A stretch of 64,000 nucleotides of DNA, taken from Apium graveolens. Lineage: Eukaryota; Streptophyta; Magnoliopsida; Apiales; Apiaceae. The notes beneath the pieces are model-generated. The model made no database searches. It was given only the letters and a program-made list of their open reading frames with translations, and was not told the DNA's origin. A program made the position numbers and the translations under genes. Location of the stretch: assembly GCF_009905375.1 (NCBI RefSeq), contig NC_133657.1, forward strand, positions 61,740,863 to 61,804,862, given 5' to 3'. Below, piece by piece: positions 22,333-34,385 of this stretch; position 1 is the first letter of the stretch; every line of letters begins with the position of its first letter.

Positions 22333-23865
22333 TACTAAAGCCAATCACTCTGGTATCTAATACCCATCTAGTCTTTATGACGATCAAAGTGACTTTCAGA
22401 AAGTAGCTTTGTGAGTGGGTCTGCTATGTTGTTATGTGTGTCAACTCTATTTCAATACAATACAAGAAATGTTACCGCGCTCCCACTAACCCTTTTGTAG
22501 ACGCATGGTTCATCTACGTTTTTGATAAAATCAAACTCTTTGATTGTCTCATCAAAACGAATGTTCCATCTTTCAAGAAGCTTGCTTTAAACCACATATG
22601 GTTCGCAATAGCTTACACACTAGGCTTTCATTTCCCTTGGAAAGAAAACCATCTGGCTAATTGCCAGATCTCATAGTCGTAGTAAGCAGCAATCGCAAGC
22701 AAAATCCGAACTGATTTTAACAGGGCTACAGGTAAAAAGTTTCATCAAAGTCAATCCATTGCCTTTGTTTGAATCCTTTTGCCACAAGCCTGGCCTTATA
22801 GGTCTCCACCTGGCCATCTGCTCCAATAATTCTTTCGTATACCGTATACATAGATTCCATTCCGGATTTCATGGCACTATGCCATTTCTCTGAGTCAACA
22901 CTACTCAAAGCCTCATTATAGGTCACAGGGTCGTCATCATCAATGATCGACAACTCATTGTCATTCTCAATGACAAGGCCATATTACCTCTCAGGTTGGC
23001 GAGACACTCTCCCTGATCTATGAATGGGCTGTTCCATAAAAGGTTGTTCAGTCAGAACAGGTGTTTCCACTTGATCCGTAGTAGTTTGTACTTCTTGAAC
23101 TTCATCAAGTTCAATTTTGCTCCCACTGTTTCCTTCAAGGATAAACTCCTTTTCCAAGAAGGTAGCATGTCTAGAGACAAACACCCGATGATCGGTGTAA
23201 AAGTAATACCCTAAAGTCTCTTTAGGATATCCCACAAAACTACATTTACGGATCGATATTCCAGCTTATCTGGGTCAATCTTCTTGACATGAGCTGGACA
23301 TCCCCAAATCTTAACGTGTTTAAGACTCGGTTTCCTTTCTTTCCATATCTCATACGGAGTTTGAGGAACAGATTTGGAAGGCACCTTATTCAGTAAATAT
23401 GCTGAGGTTTCCAATGCATAACCCCATAGGAATACTGGAAGATTTGCATAGCTCATCATGGACCGAACTATGTCTAACAAAGTTCGATTTCTCCTTTCAG
23501 ATACCAATCTGGAGGAGTCCACTGGGAAACTATACCATTTACTTTGAGATAATCTAGAAACACTCCATTAAAGTATTCACCACCTCGATCTAATCGAAGA
23601 ATTATAATACTATGTTTGGTTTGTTTCTCCACTTCATACTTATACTCTTTGAACTTTTCAAAGGCTTCAGACTTGTGTTTCATCAAACACATATCCGAAT
23701 CCAGATCTATCATCTATAAAAGTAATGAAGTATGAAAATCCACCCATGGCTTGCGTAGACATTGGTCCACATACATCTGTGTGTACCATTCCTAGCAAAA
23801 TTTGCAGTCCTCTCTCCATGTCTACTAAAAGGAGACTGCAGTGCCACAATAAAGTGAGATTTTCA
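22333..23865 (-). pseudogene. pol: Copia pol remnant of B (IN, RT fragments)
   Basis: After the gag-PR ORF come a shortened pre-integrase piece and the integrase: HTDVCGPMSTQA (first Asp, near 23780), LDRGGEYF (second Asp, near 23590) and [12 protein letters not shown] (Glu, near 23490), then [20 protein letters not shown] and [13 protein letters not shown] begins near 22950 but skips the usual segment before [18 protein letters not shown], and its DFDET block is followed by frame-broken text resembling the CGLKQAS and EPCVYK regions. The catalytic YVDD and RNase H are missing. Several short deletions rather than one large one produced this. Not functional. Confidence 0.85.
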
Positions 23866-25128
23866 TCATCCCTTTTCTTTTATTAGTTTGTTCAATCTGA
23901 AGTAAATTATGTCACATATATACAGACCATTATTTAAAGCACCATGTCCATAAAGAATATTATCTCTAAGAATAGAACATTCATTATTCTCAATAATAAA
24001 TGAAAATCCAGCCAAGTCTAACATGGGAATAATATTCCTCACAATCGAGGGAACAAAATAACAATTATTTAAAACAATAGTCTTGCCCGTAGGCATATGT
24101 AAATGAAATGATTCTACATCTTCAGCAGCAACTCTTGCTCCATTTCCCATCAGTAGAATCACCTCCTCTTCCTCAAGAGTCCTACTTCTCCTTGGTCCCT
24201 GCAACAAATTGCAGATTTGAGAACCACAGGCGGTATCTAATACCCAAGTAGAAATTTGATTTAATGACATATTCACTTCTATCATGAACATACCTGAATC
24301 AGAAGTGGTAGTCTCACTACCCTTCTTCTTATTCAATTCTGCAAGGTAAATCTTGCAGTTCCTCTTCCAGTGCCCCACCTTGTTACAGTGAAAGCAAACA
24401 ACTTTGCTCTTGGGGTCTTTAGCTTTTGGTGGAACCGGCTTTTCTTCACCTACTTTCTTCTTCTTGGAAGAGTTCCTCTTCCTTTTCTTAGGATTGGAAC
24501 CTTCACCAATTAGAAGAACAGAACTCTTCTTAGGGGGAAAATTCGATTCCGCAGTCTTCAACATGTTGTGGAGTTCAGGCAGGCTGACATCCAACTTATT
24601 CATGTGAAAGTTCACAACAAACTGCGAGAACGAACTCGGAAGCGATTGCAAGACCAAGTCTTGGCTCAGCTCCCCATCCATGGCAAAACCAAGTTGTCCA
24701 AGACGTTCAATCAAATTGATCATCTTAAGTACATGGTCATTCACAGATGATCCCTCAGACATCCTACAACCGAACAGCTCCTTCGATATCTCATATCGAG
24801 CTGTCCTCCCCACCACATCATACAACTCTTGTAGTTGCATGAGGATAGTGTGAACATCCATATGCTCATGTTGCTTCTGTAGCTCAATGTTCATGGAAGC
24901 TAGCATGATGCATTGAGCAACATTTGCATCATCTATCCACTTACGATACACAACATGTTCATCATTATGTGCATCACTAGCAGGTTCAGTAGGCTTAGGT
25001 GAGTCAATCACGTATTCCAGCTTCTCAATCCTGAGAACAATTCTCAAGTTTCGAAGCCAGACAGCATAATTAGGACCAGTCAATTTGTGAGCATCTAGTA
25101 TGCTCCTGAGTGATAGTGTAGAAGACAT
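23866..25128 (-). CDS. gag: Copia gag-protease ORF of B
   Basis: Open reading frame of 420 codons, starting MSSTLSLRSILDAHKLTG at 25128; an upstream in-frame ATG at 25161 is less likely. Residues about 15-230 are a UBN2-type gag core (NYAVWLRNLRIVLR, WIDDANVAQCIMLASM, ELFGCRMSEGSSVNDHVLKM). A basic stretch SNPKKRKRNSSKKKKVG precedes one zinc knuckle CFHCNKVGHWKRNC. The protease-like part has WVLDTACGSQICNLLQGPRR, where the active-site triplet is DTA rather than the usual DSG or DTG, then NCYFVPSIVRNIIPMLDLAG. It ends in the pre-integrase boundary and is the only long intact ORF in B. Gag could still act in packaging; protease activity is doubtful. Confidence 0.88.
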   Translation of the reverse strand: MSSTLSLRSILDAHKLTGPNYAVWLRNLRIVLRIEKLEYVIDSPKPTEPASDAHNDEHVVYRKWIDDANVAQCIMLASMNIELQKQHEHMDVHTILMQLQELYDVVGRTARYEISKELFGCRMSEGSSVNDHVLKMINLIERLGQLGFAMDGELSQDLVLQSLPSSFSQFVVNFHMNKLDVSLPELHNMLKTAESNFPPKKSSVLLIGEGSNPKKRKRNSSKKKKVGEEKPVPPKAKDPKSKVVCFHCNKVGHWKRNCKIYLAELNKKKGSETTTSDSGMFMIEVNMSLNQISTWVLDTACGSQICNLLQGPRRSRTLEEEEVILLMGNGARVAAEDVESFHLHMPTGKTIVLNNCYFVPSIVRNIIPMLDLAGFSFIIENNECSILRDNILYGHGALNNGLYICDIIYFRLNKLIKEKG

Positions 25129-25331
25129 AATGTATATTGTAAATCTGTAAATGATAAACACATAACAACACTTAGCAAATATTCGATTTCATTTTAAAAC
25201 ACTATATGAATTGGGTCTTTATTCATAAGTGGCTCCCACTAGTTTACCTAATTTATTCAACCCCCTACGTGAAAAATTAAGCATTCATAATGCTAGTGGG
25301 AATAGGGATCTTACATTCCATTACACAACCC

Positions 25332-25632
25332 CGGCTGTAGCACGAACCGCCATGTAATGTTCAATAGGCAGATAACTCTTGTCAATTACATCTTATGTTA
25401 TTCCCTAATCAAACTTTAGCCTCTTGAATAATTGAGTCTCGGCTGTCGCACGACAAACCCAATATTCTAAGTCAAGTCTAACCCAACATTCCGTACAGTT
25501 GAATCAGTCCCCAAAGGCCCACGGCTATAGCACGTACCGACCTTTAGATTCTTATTCAATGTACACATCTCTATGTAATAGACAAGTATTTCTTATTTCG
25601 AAATCAAAGCCCTCGTCTGTAGCACGAACCGA
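25332..25632 (-). repeat. Four spaced copies of a CGGCTGTAGCACGAACCG motif
   Basis: Plus-strand copies near 25332 (CGGCTGTAGCACGAACCG), 25440 (CGGCTGTCGCACGACAAA), 25522 (CGGCTATAGCACGTACCG) and 25615 (CGTCTGTAGCACGAACCG), 80-110 bases apart in otherwise dissimilar sequence. Each begins CGG/CGT and most end CCG, so each may form a small stem in the leader RNA. Confidence 0.75.
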
Positions 25633-26395
25633 CAATGATTCAAAAATAAGAACTACTTTTCTATCATGTTGGAAGGCTATGACCGACACAAGCCCGTTGT
25701 GTCATTGGCCAATTACTACTTGATATTATTTAATTTTAGAGGGATTATATTACGTTACAATCATAATCATATTATAAAGAGATTCTTCCTTTTAAATTAA
25801 ATATTTCAAATCAATAATCAATAATCATATGATTCCCAGATCGGGTGGAGCATTGTCAAGAGGCGTCACTTAATAACCCTTTCTTACAGATAGAAATCTG
25901 TTGTTGACAGAATCATCCTTTCTCTCATATCGAAAATTCATATTCAATTATGTGTTTCATAAACACAAGAATCTCATGATTGTATTCATAATATTATTAT
26001 TAATGGTTATGAAACAATTTCACTATACTAGGTTGTCTAACAAACGCCTTATGTTCATTTAAGTTCACCTAAATCTATCATCGCATGATAAACTAAGCAT
26101 ATATCACATATATAAACATGAATAAACATCAAGGTAGGCATGTTATATCATCTAGCACATTAGTCTAAGCATTATACATCTCTATGCATCACATGAAGCA
26201 TTTAAACGCAATTAAAACAGTCAAAAACAGCTTTAAAACACTTCATGGAAATATAAACAGTTCAAAACTTTTATATAAACTAAAATTGATCACTCCATTA
26301 GATCCGTCTCGGAAAAACGAATCCAACGGTATATTGCACGCCTAAAACGGAGTTACGAAACTCCCAGAAAATCAATTTTAATGTAAATAGTCGGG

Positions 26396-26535
26396 CTGTA
26401 ACGCATTACAGAAACGTGTTACAAGCCCTGTAACGCATTCCGGTGATGCGTTACAACCCTTTTAACCAATTAAAAGTGTAACGCATTCCGTGAATGCGCC
26501 ACAGGTGTGTAACGCATTCCCGGAATGCGCGACAC
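26396..26535 (-). repeat. GTAACGCATTCCG repeats in leader of B
   Basis: Four direct copies of TGTAACGCATT (near 26397, 26431, 26477, 26508), some facing an inverted half such as ATGCGTTAC, giving GTAACGCATTCCGGTGATGC-type hairpins. Confidence 0.75.
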
Positions 26536-26552
26536 CCTTTTTTTTTTTTTTT
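26529..26552 (+). repeat. Poly-T run
   Basis: Homopolymer T tract in the leader of B. Confidence 0.9.
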
Positions 26553-26676
26553 CTTTTGCAGCAGCCGCCGTTGCCTCGAACTCCGCGCCTGACAGAGCCT
26601 GACAGCCGTACCTTTCCTTCTCCGTGCAATCAGTCCGACAACAGCACCGTGCTCTCTTTACCAGCCAACAAAACAA

Positions 26677-26677
<1 letters not shown>

Positions 26678-26702
<25 letters not shown>
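26678..26702. repeat. (AT)n microsatellite
   Basis: About twelve AT units in the leader of B. Confidence 0.9.
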
Positions 26703-26707
<5 letters not shown>

Positions 26708-26970
26708 TTTACTTATTTAATTACGAATTTTAATTGCAACAACTTCAAAAATTCATAATAAAAAATCTATACATCATAAAATTTTGAAAAAAATACCCAG
26801 ACGATCTACAACACTTGTAGAACCCATATCAACATTCAAAATTATTCTGAGAAACGATTTCTAATCAGACAAAATTAATCCATGATATAACTTGTAAAAA
26901 TCATAATTAATTCATACATGCACATAAAATTCTGAAATTTTTACCACAGATCTATATGCATACAACCTAT

Positions 26971-26982
26971 GCTCTGATACCA
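26971..26982 (-). promoter_or_regulatory. PBS of B (tRNA-iMet)
   Basis: Minus strand TGGTATCAGAGC, an exact match to the usual plant initiator-Met primer site, one base from the LTR. Confidence 0.95.
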
Positions 26983-26983
26983 T

Positions 26984-28643
26984 TGTTGGATTTTAAATGC
27001 AGCGGGGGCATGGCAAAACACTTTTACACATATAAAATCCAAATAAAAGCATATAAATCGTGGTAAAAACATAGGGATCGAATCTAACCTTTAAAATAAT
27101 TCGGAGACAACGATCAGAGATCCTTAGCAGTTGCTCCTCAAGTGTGAAGCACTCCACCGGTATCCATCAAGAAAACAATGTTAAGGAGGAGGAAGGAGGT
27201 GGAGAGAATTGGGTTTTCCAAACTTTTTGGGTTTTGGGGTTCGAATAAAAATAGGGTCTATAATAGTGTATTTATAGGCAAAATTTTCAGCTGAAATTTT
27301 CCCATAAATATTATTATTATTATCCCATTTATTATTCTCATTAATAATTAAAACACCTTTTAATTATTAATCCTTTTTCTAAACACTTTAGAAATAATTC
27401 TCTCTCTTGATTTAATTTCCAAAAATTAAATCCTTAATTAATAATATTAAGAACTTTTCTTAATTAATTTATAATCAATTAAATCTCATTTAATCAATTA
27501 TTAAATTTGCCAATTAATTATTTATTTCACAAACAAATAATTATTAGCCATTATTAATTAATTCCTCCACCATAAAATCATTCTCTTTTTATGGTGTGAC
27601 CCTGTAGGTTCAATATTAAGCCGGTAGTAGAAATAAATAATAATAAAACTATTTTATCATTATTTATATAAATTCTCTAATTTATTAAATATGATTAATT
27701 AATTAATCACATTTATTCTACATCAAGAGGGATACTTCTCAGCATATCGCGACTATCCGGATAATATGAATTCACTGCTTAAATTACCAAGAACCTATTC
27801 AGTGAATAGTTACCGTACAATAAACTCCTTCTACCCTACAATATCCCGATTAAATACAAGGCATGGATCTCGTGTCAAGCCTATCTAATTCAATCACTTG
27901 CTTACCATTTACTATGCGTAGTTCTATGCAAATTAGAAACTCCTTTCCAATTTCATTCACTCTGGCCAGAGATTCCTGAACTAGCATAAGTGGATCAGCC
28001 TTGAACATTCGCTTCCTTCACTGGAAGGGGTAGATCCTTTATTGATCATACACTATCTTCGTGTATAAATTCCTATACCCAGTAGAGCCCTAATAATTGT
28101 CCCTGGAGACTAAGAACTAAACCAAAGCATAGTTCAGTGTACACAAGATGACTATGATGACCTCAAGTCTAAGGATACTTGTACAACTATCACTATGTGA
28201 ACAACTGCTGACACGTGAGTGAACTCTATCAGTTGTTCAGCTGGGCGAGTCATGTTCAGTGAACTTATTCTATAATAAGCACCTACATACTAGCTACAGT
28301 GTCACCACACAAATGTCTATGAGAACAGACATCCTTCATAATGAAGCAATCATAGTATGTACCGATCTCTGCGGATTATTAATTACCAGTTAGTAATCCT
28401 ACGACCAGGAACTATTTAAGTATAGAGTTATCATCTTTTAGGTCTCACTATTATGATCTCATCATAATCCATAAAAATCTTTACTCTAAACTATGGTATA
28501 TCTTATTTAAACACTTAAATAGATAGAGCCCGTAATAAAAACAAAACAAGTCTTTTATTAATATCAATGAAATCAAAACAGATTACATAAAAAGTTATTC
28601 CTAAATCCTAATACATGATTGGACTTAGGACATATTTCTTTCA
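26984..28643 (-). repeat. 5' LTR of B
   Basis: 1,660 bp, TGTTGGATTT to TTTCTTTCA. AAGGT follows at 28644. Confidence 0.95.
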
Positions 28644-28648
28644 AAGGT

Positions 28649-30532
28649 AACATGATTAAAAGGATTTAAATTCAAGGATTATAAGAGGGGATATAAAAGG
28701 AATATAAAATATTGAGAAAGGGTAGGGGAACCCAAATAATAAGATCCCGGATATGATCCCTCAAACGATAAACGCGAACGAAAGTTAAGCGAACCGTATA
28801 ACAGATCAGCGATCATTAGCCAAGTAATTAGGAGTTAATCAAAGGGGTTAGTGGATGATGAGGTCATCACACCAACAAGAGGAAGACAAGTGTAACAAGA
28901 TGACATAAGTAGATGACATAAGCATGACCAAATGGGAAGGATTGGTTGGTTGATTGTGAGCCACACAATTTTTACCATGGTAAAAGGTTAATTAACAAAC
29001 AAAAAAGGAAGCAACCAAGCAAACACATTCATTTATTCCCCCCATCTCCTTGCTCACGGTTTTTTGAAGAAAAACAAGAAGAAAAATTTCCAAACCCAAG
29101 CTCCACTCAATCATAATTCAAGAGGTTTGTTTCCTTGGATTCTATATTTCATAACTAAGAAGAGCAAGTAGTTTGAGTGCTTGAATCCAAGGTTTGCTAG
29201 CTCAAATAAATCATTTTAGTTTAGGGTGAATAGTAACTTTCAAGAACAAATTTTTGATTCTTGATTTTATTTGTAAGGTCAAGGTATCTTAAGCATAGAT
29301 TAAGGCTTCTAATGGCATTCCAAGGATCTTTCATGGATTAAAAGCTTCAAGGAAGGTATAAAACTTCAAACCCTAGTTTTACTTTGAATATTTAGGAGTG
29401 GTTTTGATTAATATAGTTCATGAGAAGCATGATGCTTGTGTGTTTAAAGTTTGGTTGAGTTTGTAGTGATTGGATTTTAATTGAGGTGTTGATGATTGTT
29501 AATGGAGGAGTAGTAGTTTAAATGTTTAAGCATGAATTGAACCTTGTTTGATTTAGTAGTTTGGTTGAATTTGAAGATAGTATGATATTGGATTAAATTG
29601 AGATTCTTGGGCTTATTATGACTGAAATCAGTAGCATTGATGTGTATCTTGAGTTGTTGATTGGTAGTTGGATTGATATGATTTGGAATGGTAAAATTTG
29701 GGGAATCGCGTAAACATAGCCGTCGTAATGCCCGATTTACCTTAGACTGTTTTGTTCTTAACTTCAGGACCCGTGAACTCACTGTTAGATTCTGACCATT
29801 TCCATGTTTAGATAGTTAATGTTATGAGCTTCGTTTTGATGTGTGGTTCGCTTGAATTCGATGTACGGTTTAGGAGAAACGACCGTTTTAAGTAATGGCG
29901 TTTCGCGAACAAACTATTACCCCTCACCTTACTTTGAAACCTTGGTTAAGGCCCTTAAATGACTAATTGGAGTATGAAACAATTATGTAAAGTGGATTAG
30001 GCAGTTGGTAGAGTACTCGCGAAAGAATCGCCTTAAAATTCTTAATGGTTAGTTTATTAAAAATGGTGGCCGAGGGTACTCGAATGACTTATGTGATTCG
30101 TTAAGTGTAGAAGTGACCATAAGCGAACGTTAGGGTTCAATTGGTTAAAGTCTAGTTTCTTAAGCGACCGGGGTTTAATTCCGGATTATGTTGTTGTTCA
30201 TAGGTTATCGGACCCACTCTAAGCTTAAGTCTATCCGGGAACACTCAGGCAAGTTTTCTACCCGTTATACTATTGTTGTGATGTATATATGTATATGCAT
30301 TATCTTGTGATAAGTGCATGATTGTTATTAGCAAAACTTGCGATATATTGGAGCATGTGATATGGTATATATGCATGTCTATTTCGTAATCTTGATATCT
30401 AATTGTTGATTCAATTGCTTATAAACTGCATAATACTTATGCTAGAGATAAGCAGTAGTTGCGTATACCCTTAGTATAGGGGACCCAAAGGTGAACATTT
30501 TCTAAACCGGGAGTCGATGTTACCGATTATAT

Positions 30533-30565
<33 letters not shown>

Positions 30566-32441
30566 ATATATAGTTTTCAAAACTATTAATCGAATAAGGT
30601 TTATTCGATAACTTTATTTTATTTAATGAATATTATTCTGAATATTCATTCGAGGACTTATAACTCCGCTTATTTTATTAAATAATATTCTTTATTTTAT
30701 TAAAGAATGATGTTTTGATATTCAAACTTATTTTCGATTATTCAAATAAAGATCGTACTTTCATATAAGTATATCTTTGGTTATTTATTATTCATTTCAA
30801 GTATGAGTTTTAAAACTTCTACTTCAATTATTTTTATAAGGATTATCCTTATGGGAATATTATTTAATAATAATATACAGATATTTTCTAAATGTATCGG
30901 GACTGATTTATTTCATTAAATCAGCATTACTCCAAACATTCTTAAAAATGTTTTCGAGTCTTCAAAATGATTTTTAAAAGTTAGAGCAGATCCCAAAACT
31001 CATTTTTATATTTAAGTTCTTCCTTTCGAAGGGGATTTAAATACTCGCTCAAAACCTGAGGGATCCGGCTCTGTGGTGTATTTTATATTCGCAACAAGGT
31101 TGTTGTTTTGATAAATGAATTGATTACTTACCCAACATTCGGGAAGTAAGTCCATCTATTTGAGTCGGCATAAGCAACATGGGCTCAGTGGGCGTCCATG
31201 AAAGTGTAAGTGGCTCAGTGGGAGTCCATCAAATGCGTAAGTGGCTGAGTGGCAGTCCAGTATAAGGTCCTAATACGGACAGGGTGATGACCAGTGGGGG
31301 ATTCCTCCATCAACTAGTAGAAAAGGTTACTTATTGGTATCTCTGCCTGATCAGCAAGATATCAGGTTTATGCCAAGGTTTTCTCCTTTCCAAATTCATT
31401 GTATATTACAACTCTGTTTAGAATTTTCATAACAGAGGTTTTTAAGGAGTGTATGAAATGTATATATATATAGGTGTATATATATATCGGGACTTAATGA
31501 AGTATCTCGTAACTTCATTATTTATAATGATATTTCAAGGATTGAATCTATTCAAATCTTATCTTGTAGTCTCATCTATGTGGTGAACTTTTGAAATGGA
31601 TTATACCTTAAACGGTGGTAGTTCAAGTAGTATTCGGAAAAGATATAAGTATATTGGAGTATCTCGTAACTTCACCTTTTCAACTTATATCTGGTTAATG
31701 ATTATCTTATACATGACATAGATTTTCAGAAAAACGTTGAGATAAGGTTAGATATATGAGATCACCTTGCAACGATATTTTTATACAGTTATAAATTGGA
31801 AATCTGCGTACATTATGCATGGCAGAGGATTTCAAAGATTTTGAAAAGTATATATACATATATACTAAATATTTTGTGACTTGGTCGCATTAAGAGGTTA
31901 AACTTGGTTCAATTATTCTTGACCAAGACTTTCATGAGTGCTATGAGAATGCTCATATATTGTTAATCATTATACATATTATTTTGGTTGGCTTGTTGCT
32001 CACCCTTGCTTTCTTCTTTCATCACACAACAACAGATAGACAAGATGAACATGACCAAGCTCCCAATTCGTGAGCGGATAGGAAACATTCCGCAGTTTCC
32101 TGTAAGCGTTGATGTCGCCGTAGCTGAGGTAGGAACTACCAATAGGCTAGGTTTTCAACTATTGATGTACCAGACTTATATATATTATGAATTGTAATAA
32201 TGGCACAGAATATGTAAATTTATTCAGAAACCCTTTTGAGGTGTAATGACTTATAATTGTGGAATAAAATGACTTGTGTTATTTTTGGTATTCATCTCTG
32301 AGACTATAACTTGTGGTGTGTGTGTGTGTATTGTGGGGTCACAGTACGCAGTAGTTGGTTGACTATTAAGATTAAGTATTGATAAGGAAAATGGAATTCG
32401 TGACAACCCGAATCCCCGACCCCGGATTTGGGGGTGTTACA
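28649..32441 (+). repeat. Left LTR of D, second segment
   Basis: Resumes the LTR after B and ends GGTGTTACA. No gene is supported. It holds a TA-rich run (about 30528-30572), three imperfect copies of a GGCTCAGTGGGAGTCCAT unit (31190-31262), a (GT)n near 32318, and a 69-codon ORF (31988-32197) shared with the other LTR. Confidence 0.95.
31190..31262 (+). repeat. GGCTCAGTGGGAGTCCAT triple repeat
   Basis: Three imperfect units of about 27-30 bases in the LTR of D. The same triplet is in the right LTR at about 40794-40868. Confidence 0.8.
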
Positions 32442-32445
32442 GAAA

Positions 32446-32457
32446 TGGTATCAGAGC
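32446..32457 (+). promoter_or_regulatory. PBS of D (tRNA-iMet)
   Basis: TGGTATCAGAGC, four bases after the LTR end. Confidence 0.95.
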
Positions 32458-32929
32458 TAAGCGTTATAAACCTCAGAGATGATGTGACATTAAAATAATA
32501 AGTTCACTAAGATAATAAGAACTCTTTCCAAGTTCATAGTCGAACTACCTAACGTAATATTGACAGTTAAAACCCTTATGGGAACCCTTATAAATATAGT
32601 GATAGAAGCGTAGTTCGTTATCGTATATGGTAGCGAGACTCCGAACCCTGAGATTGAGGAGCAACATCGCGATGATGTTTTACTACATATTGGGGATCAG
32701 ATTGTGGATCTGATAGAGCGTCCCAACGAGGGACCGGATGATATTCATATTGAGGATGTAGCGGTTGAGGATGTTGTCCTAGAAGGGATTGTTGCTGAGG
32801 AGGATCCCGTGGGGGATCCTGACAAGAATGAATAAAGGATCACTGAGGAATTGATAACCATGGTTAGGGAAACTACCAAAGGTAGGATTGGTCGGTCACT
32901 ACCGGAGGTTCGTTCAAGTTCGTAAAGAT

Positions 32930-33750
32930 AGTAGCCCGTTTAACGCGGCTTACTCATAAGACTGAGAAGTTCGAATGAACAGAGAAATGCGAGAACAGCT
33001 TTCAAGAACTGAAGCAAAGGTTGGTGACGGCTCCTATGTTGGCGTTGTCGGATGGAAAAGGAGATTTTGTGATTTGTAGTGACGCTTCGCATTAGGAATT
33101 AGGGTGCTTCTTATACAGCACAACAAGGTAATCACGTACGCGTCAAGACAATTAAGGGAATATAAAATTCGATATCCCCACCCATGAGCTTGGGCTCGTG
33201 GCAATAGTTTTGCCCTAAAGATTGGAGGCACTACTTGTATGGAGAGAAGTGCGAGATTTACACAAGTCATAAGTGCTCTAGTACATTTTCACGCAGAAAG
33301 AGCTCAACATGCGCCATAGGAGGTGGTTAGAGCTAATCAAGGAATACGATTATGAGATTCTTTATCATCCGGGGAAAGCCAAAATGGTGGCTAATGCCCT
33401 TAGTATAAAGGAGAGACTCAAGATGAAAATGTCTTTGGGAGAGTTGATAAGAGATTTTGAGAAAATGGAAATAGAAGTGAAGGTAACCGGAGCCTGTACC
33501 GAAACGCTGTTTGAGATTGCAATACAGCCTGAATTATCGAAAAAGATCATATTGTGCCAAGAAAAAAAAAAGTGATGAATGAAAGCAGAGAGTCAATGAC
33601 TGGAGAAGAGATTAATACCAAGAAAGATGATAAGGGAATAACGAGGTATTCCTACAGAATTTGGGTTCCAAACGTTCAAGAGCTTAAGGACTGGATCTTA
33701 GATGAAATCCATAGCTCGAGGAATAAGATTTATGGCAAACCCCGAATGTG
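32930..33750 (+). pseudogene. Displaced RNase H and H2C2 fragment ahead of gag (D)
   Basis: Degraded gypsy pol piece: NSFQELKQRLVTAPMLALSD and GDFVICSDASH (RNase H start, 33000-33090), YIFTQKELNMRHRRWLELIK and ILYHPGKAKMVANALS (RNase H end, about 33275-33405), then YRIWVPNVQELKDWILDE (pre-integrase zinc region, near 33650). In gypsy elements this belongs after RT, but here it comes before gag. A second RNase H tail lies at about 35735-35800. Stops and frameshifts throughout. Confidence 0.78.
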
Positions 33751-33989
33751 ATAGTCAGGGAGGTTGCCATTAAGAAAGAAGGAGCCCATAACATAATGAA
33801 GTGGAAAACAAGGATTTTAACGTATAAGATAACCCCAAGTATGGGAGAAGGATGAAACATTTCATACTAAGGAAACAGAAAGTCGAGTAAGGAAAGGAGA
33901 CCCGAGACGGTACTCTTATACGGCAATTCATGGACCTGTCTAAAAAGAACTTAGACTATTATCCCAACCACCACCTTGAGGAAAAAATG

Positions 33990-34385
33990 TGATAGGAAAT
34001 CCTTTCTTGACCTTTAAGTCGCTAAGCTCTCAGAGTTCCAAGGAACAGGTTGACCCAGTCGAGGCAAGAGCCTGGCTAAAGGAAATATAGGAATCATTTG
34101 AGATTCTAAATGATTGACGAAGCACAAAAGACTATTTTTGTCACTTACCCTCCTAAGAGAGAGGCCACCCATTGGTGAAAGGCCAAGAAAGGCACGGAGC
34201 CAGAGGTTATAATAAACTGATTAAAGTTCAGACAATTGTTTTCGGGAAAGTACTTCCCAAGGTTATGGAGGTAGTGTAAAAGCTTTAGAGCCAGAACAAA
34301 GGCGGACGAGTATGATGAATTATGAATCTAAGTTGTAAAAGTTGTCAAGATTCGTTCCGAGGACACGAATCCAGAATGACGGGAT
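33990..34385 (+). pseudogene. gag: Gypsy gag remnant of D
   Basis: Capsid-like retrotransposon gag text across frames: FLDLKSLSSQSSKEQVDP, EARAWLKEI, a frame-broken KYFPRLWR, and SRFVPR. Consistent with the retrotrans_gag domain order but full of stops. No zinc knuckle is recognisable. Confidence 0.6.

Larger units (their letters stand above)
25129..26970 (-). other. Long 5' leader of B
   Basis: 1.8 kb between PBS and gag without a convincing gene. It carries two sets of short repeats, listed separately, and would be the untranslated leader of the genomic RNA. Confidence 0.8.
20653..28643 (-). mobile_element. Ty1/copia element B nested in the LTR of D
   Basis: 7,991 bp with TSD AAGGT (20648-20652 and 28644-28648). 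Minus strand: 5' LTR 26984-28643, PBS 26971-26982, a 1.8-kb leader, intact gag-protease ORF, eroded integrase and RT, PPT 22321-22332, 3' LTR 20653-22320. The LTRs look nearly identical, so it is young, but pol carries several deletions and RNase H is essentially gone. Confidence 0.96.

Noticed and set aside
26470..26720. ORFs across the poly-T and GTAACGC repeats
   Set aside because: Low-complexity and overlapping on both strands, inside the leader of B.
29477..29782. 101-codon minus-strand ORF in the left LTR of D
   Set aside because: Lies inside an LTR, is AT-driven in composition and has no domain.
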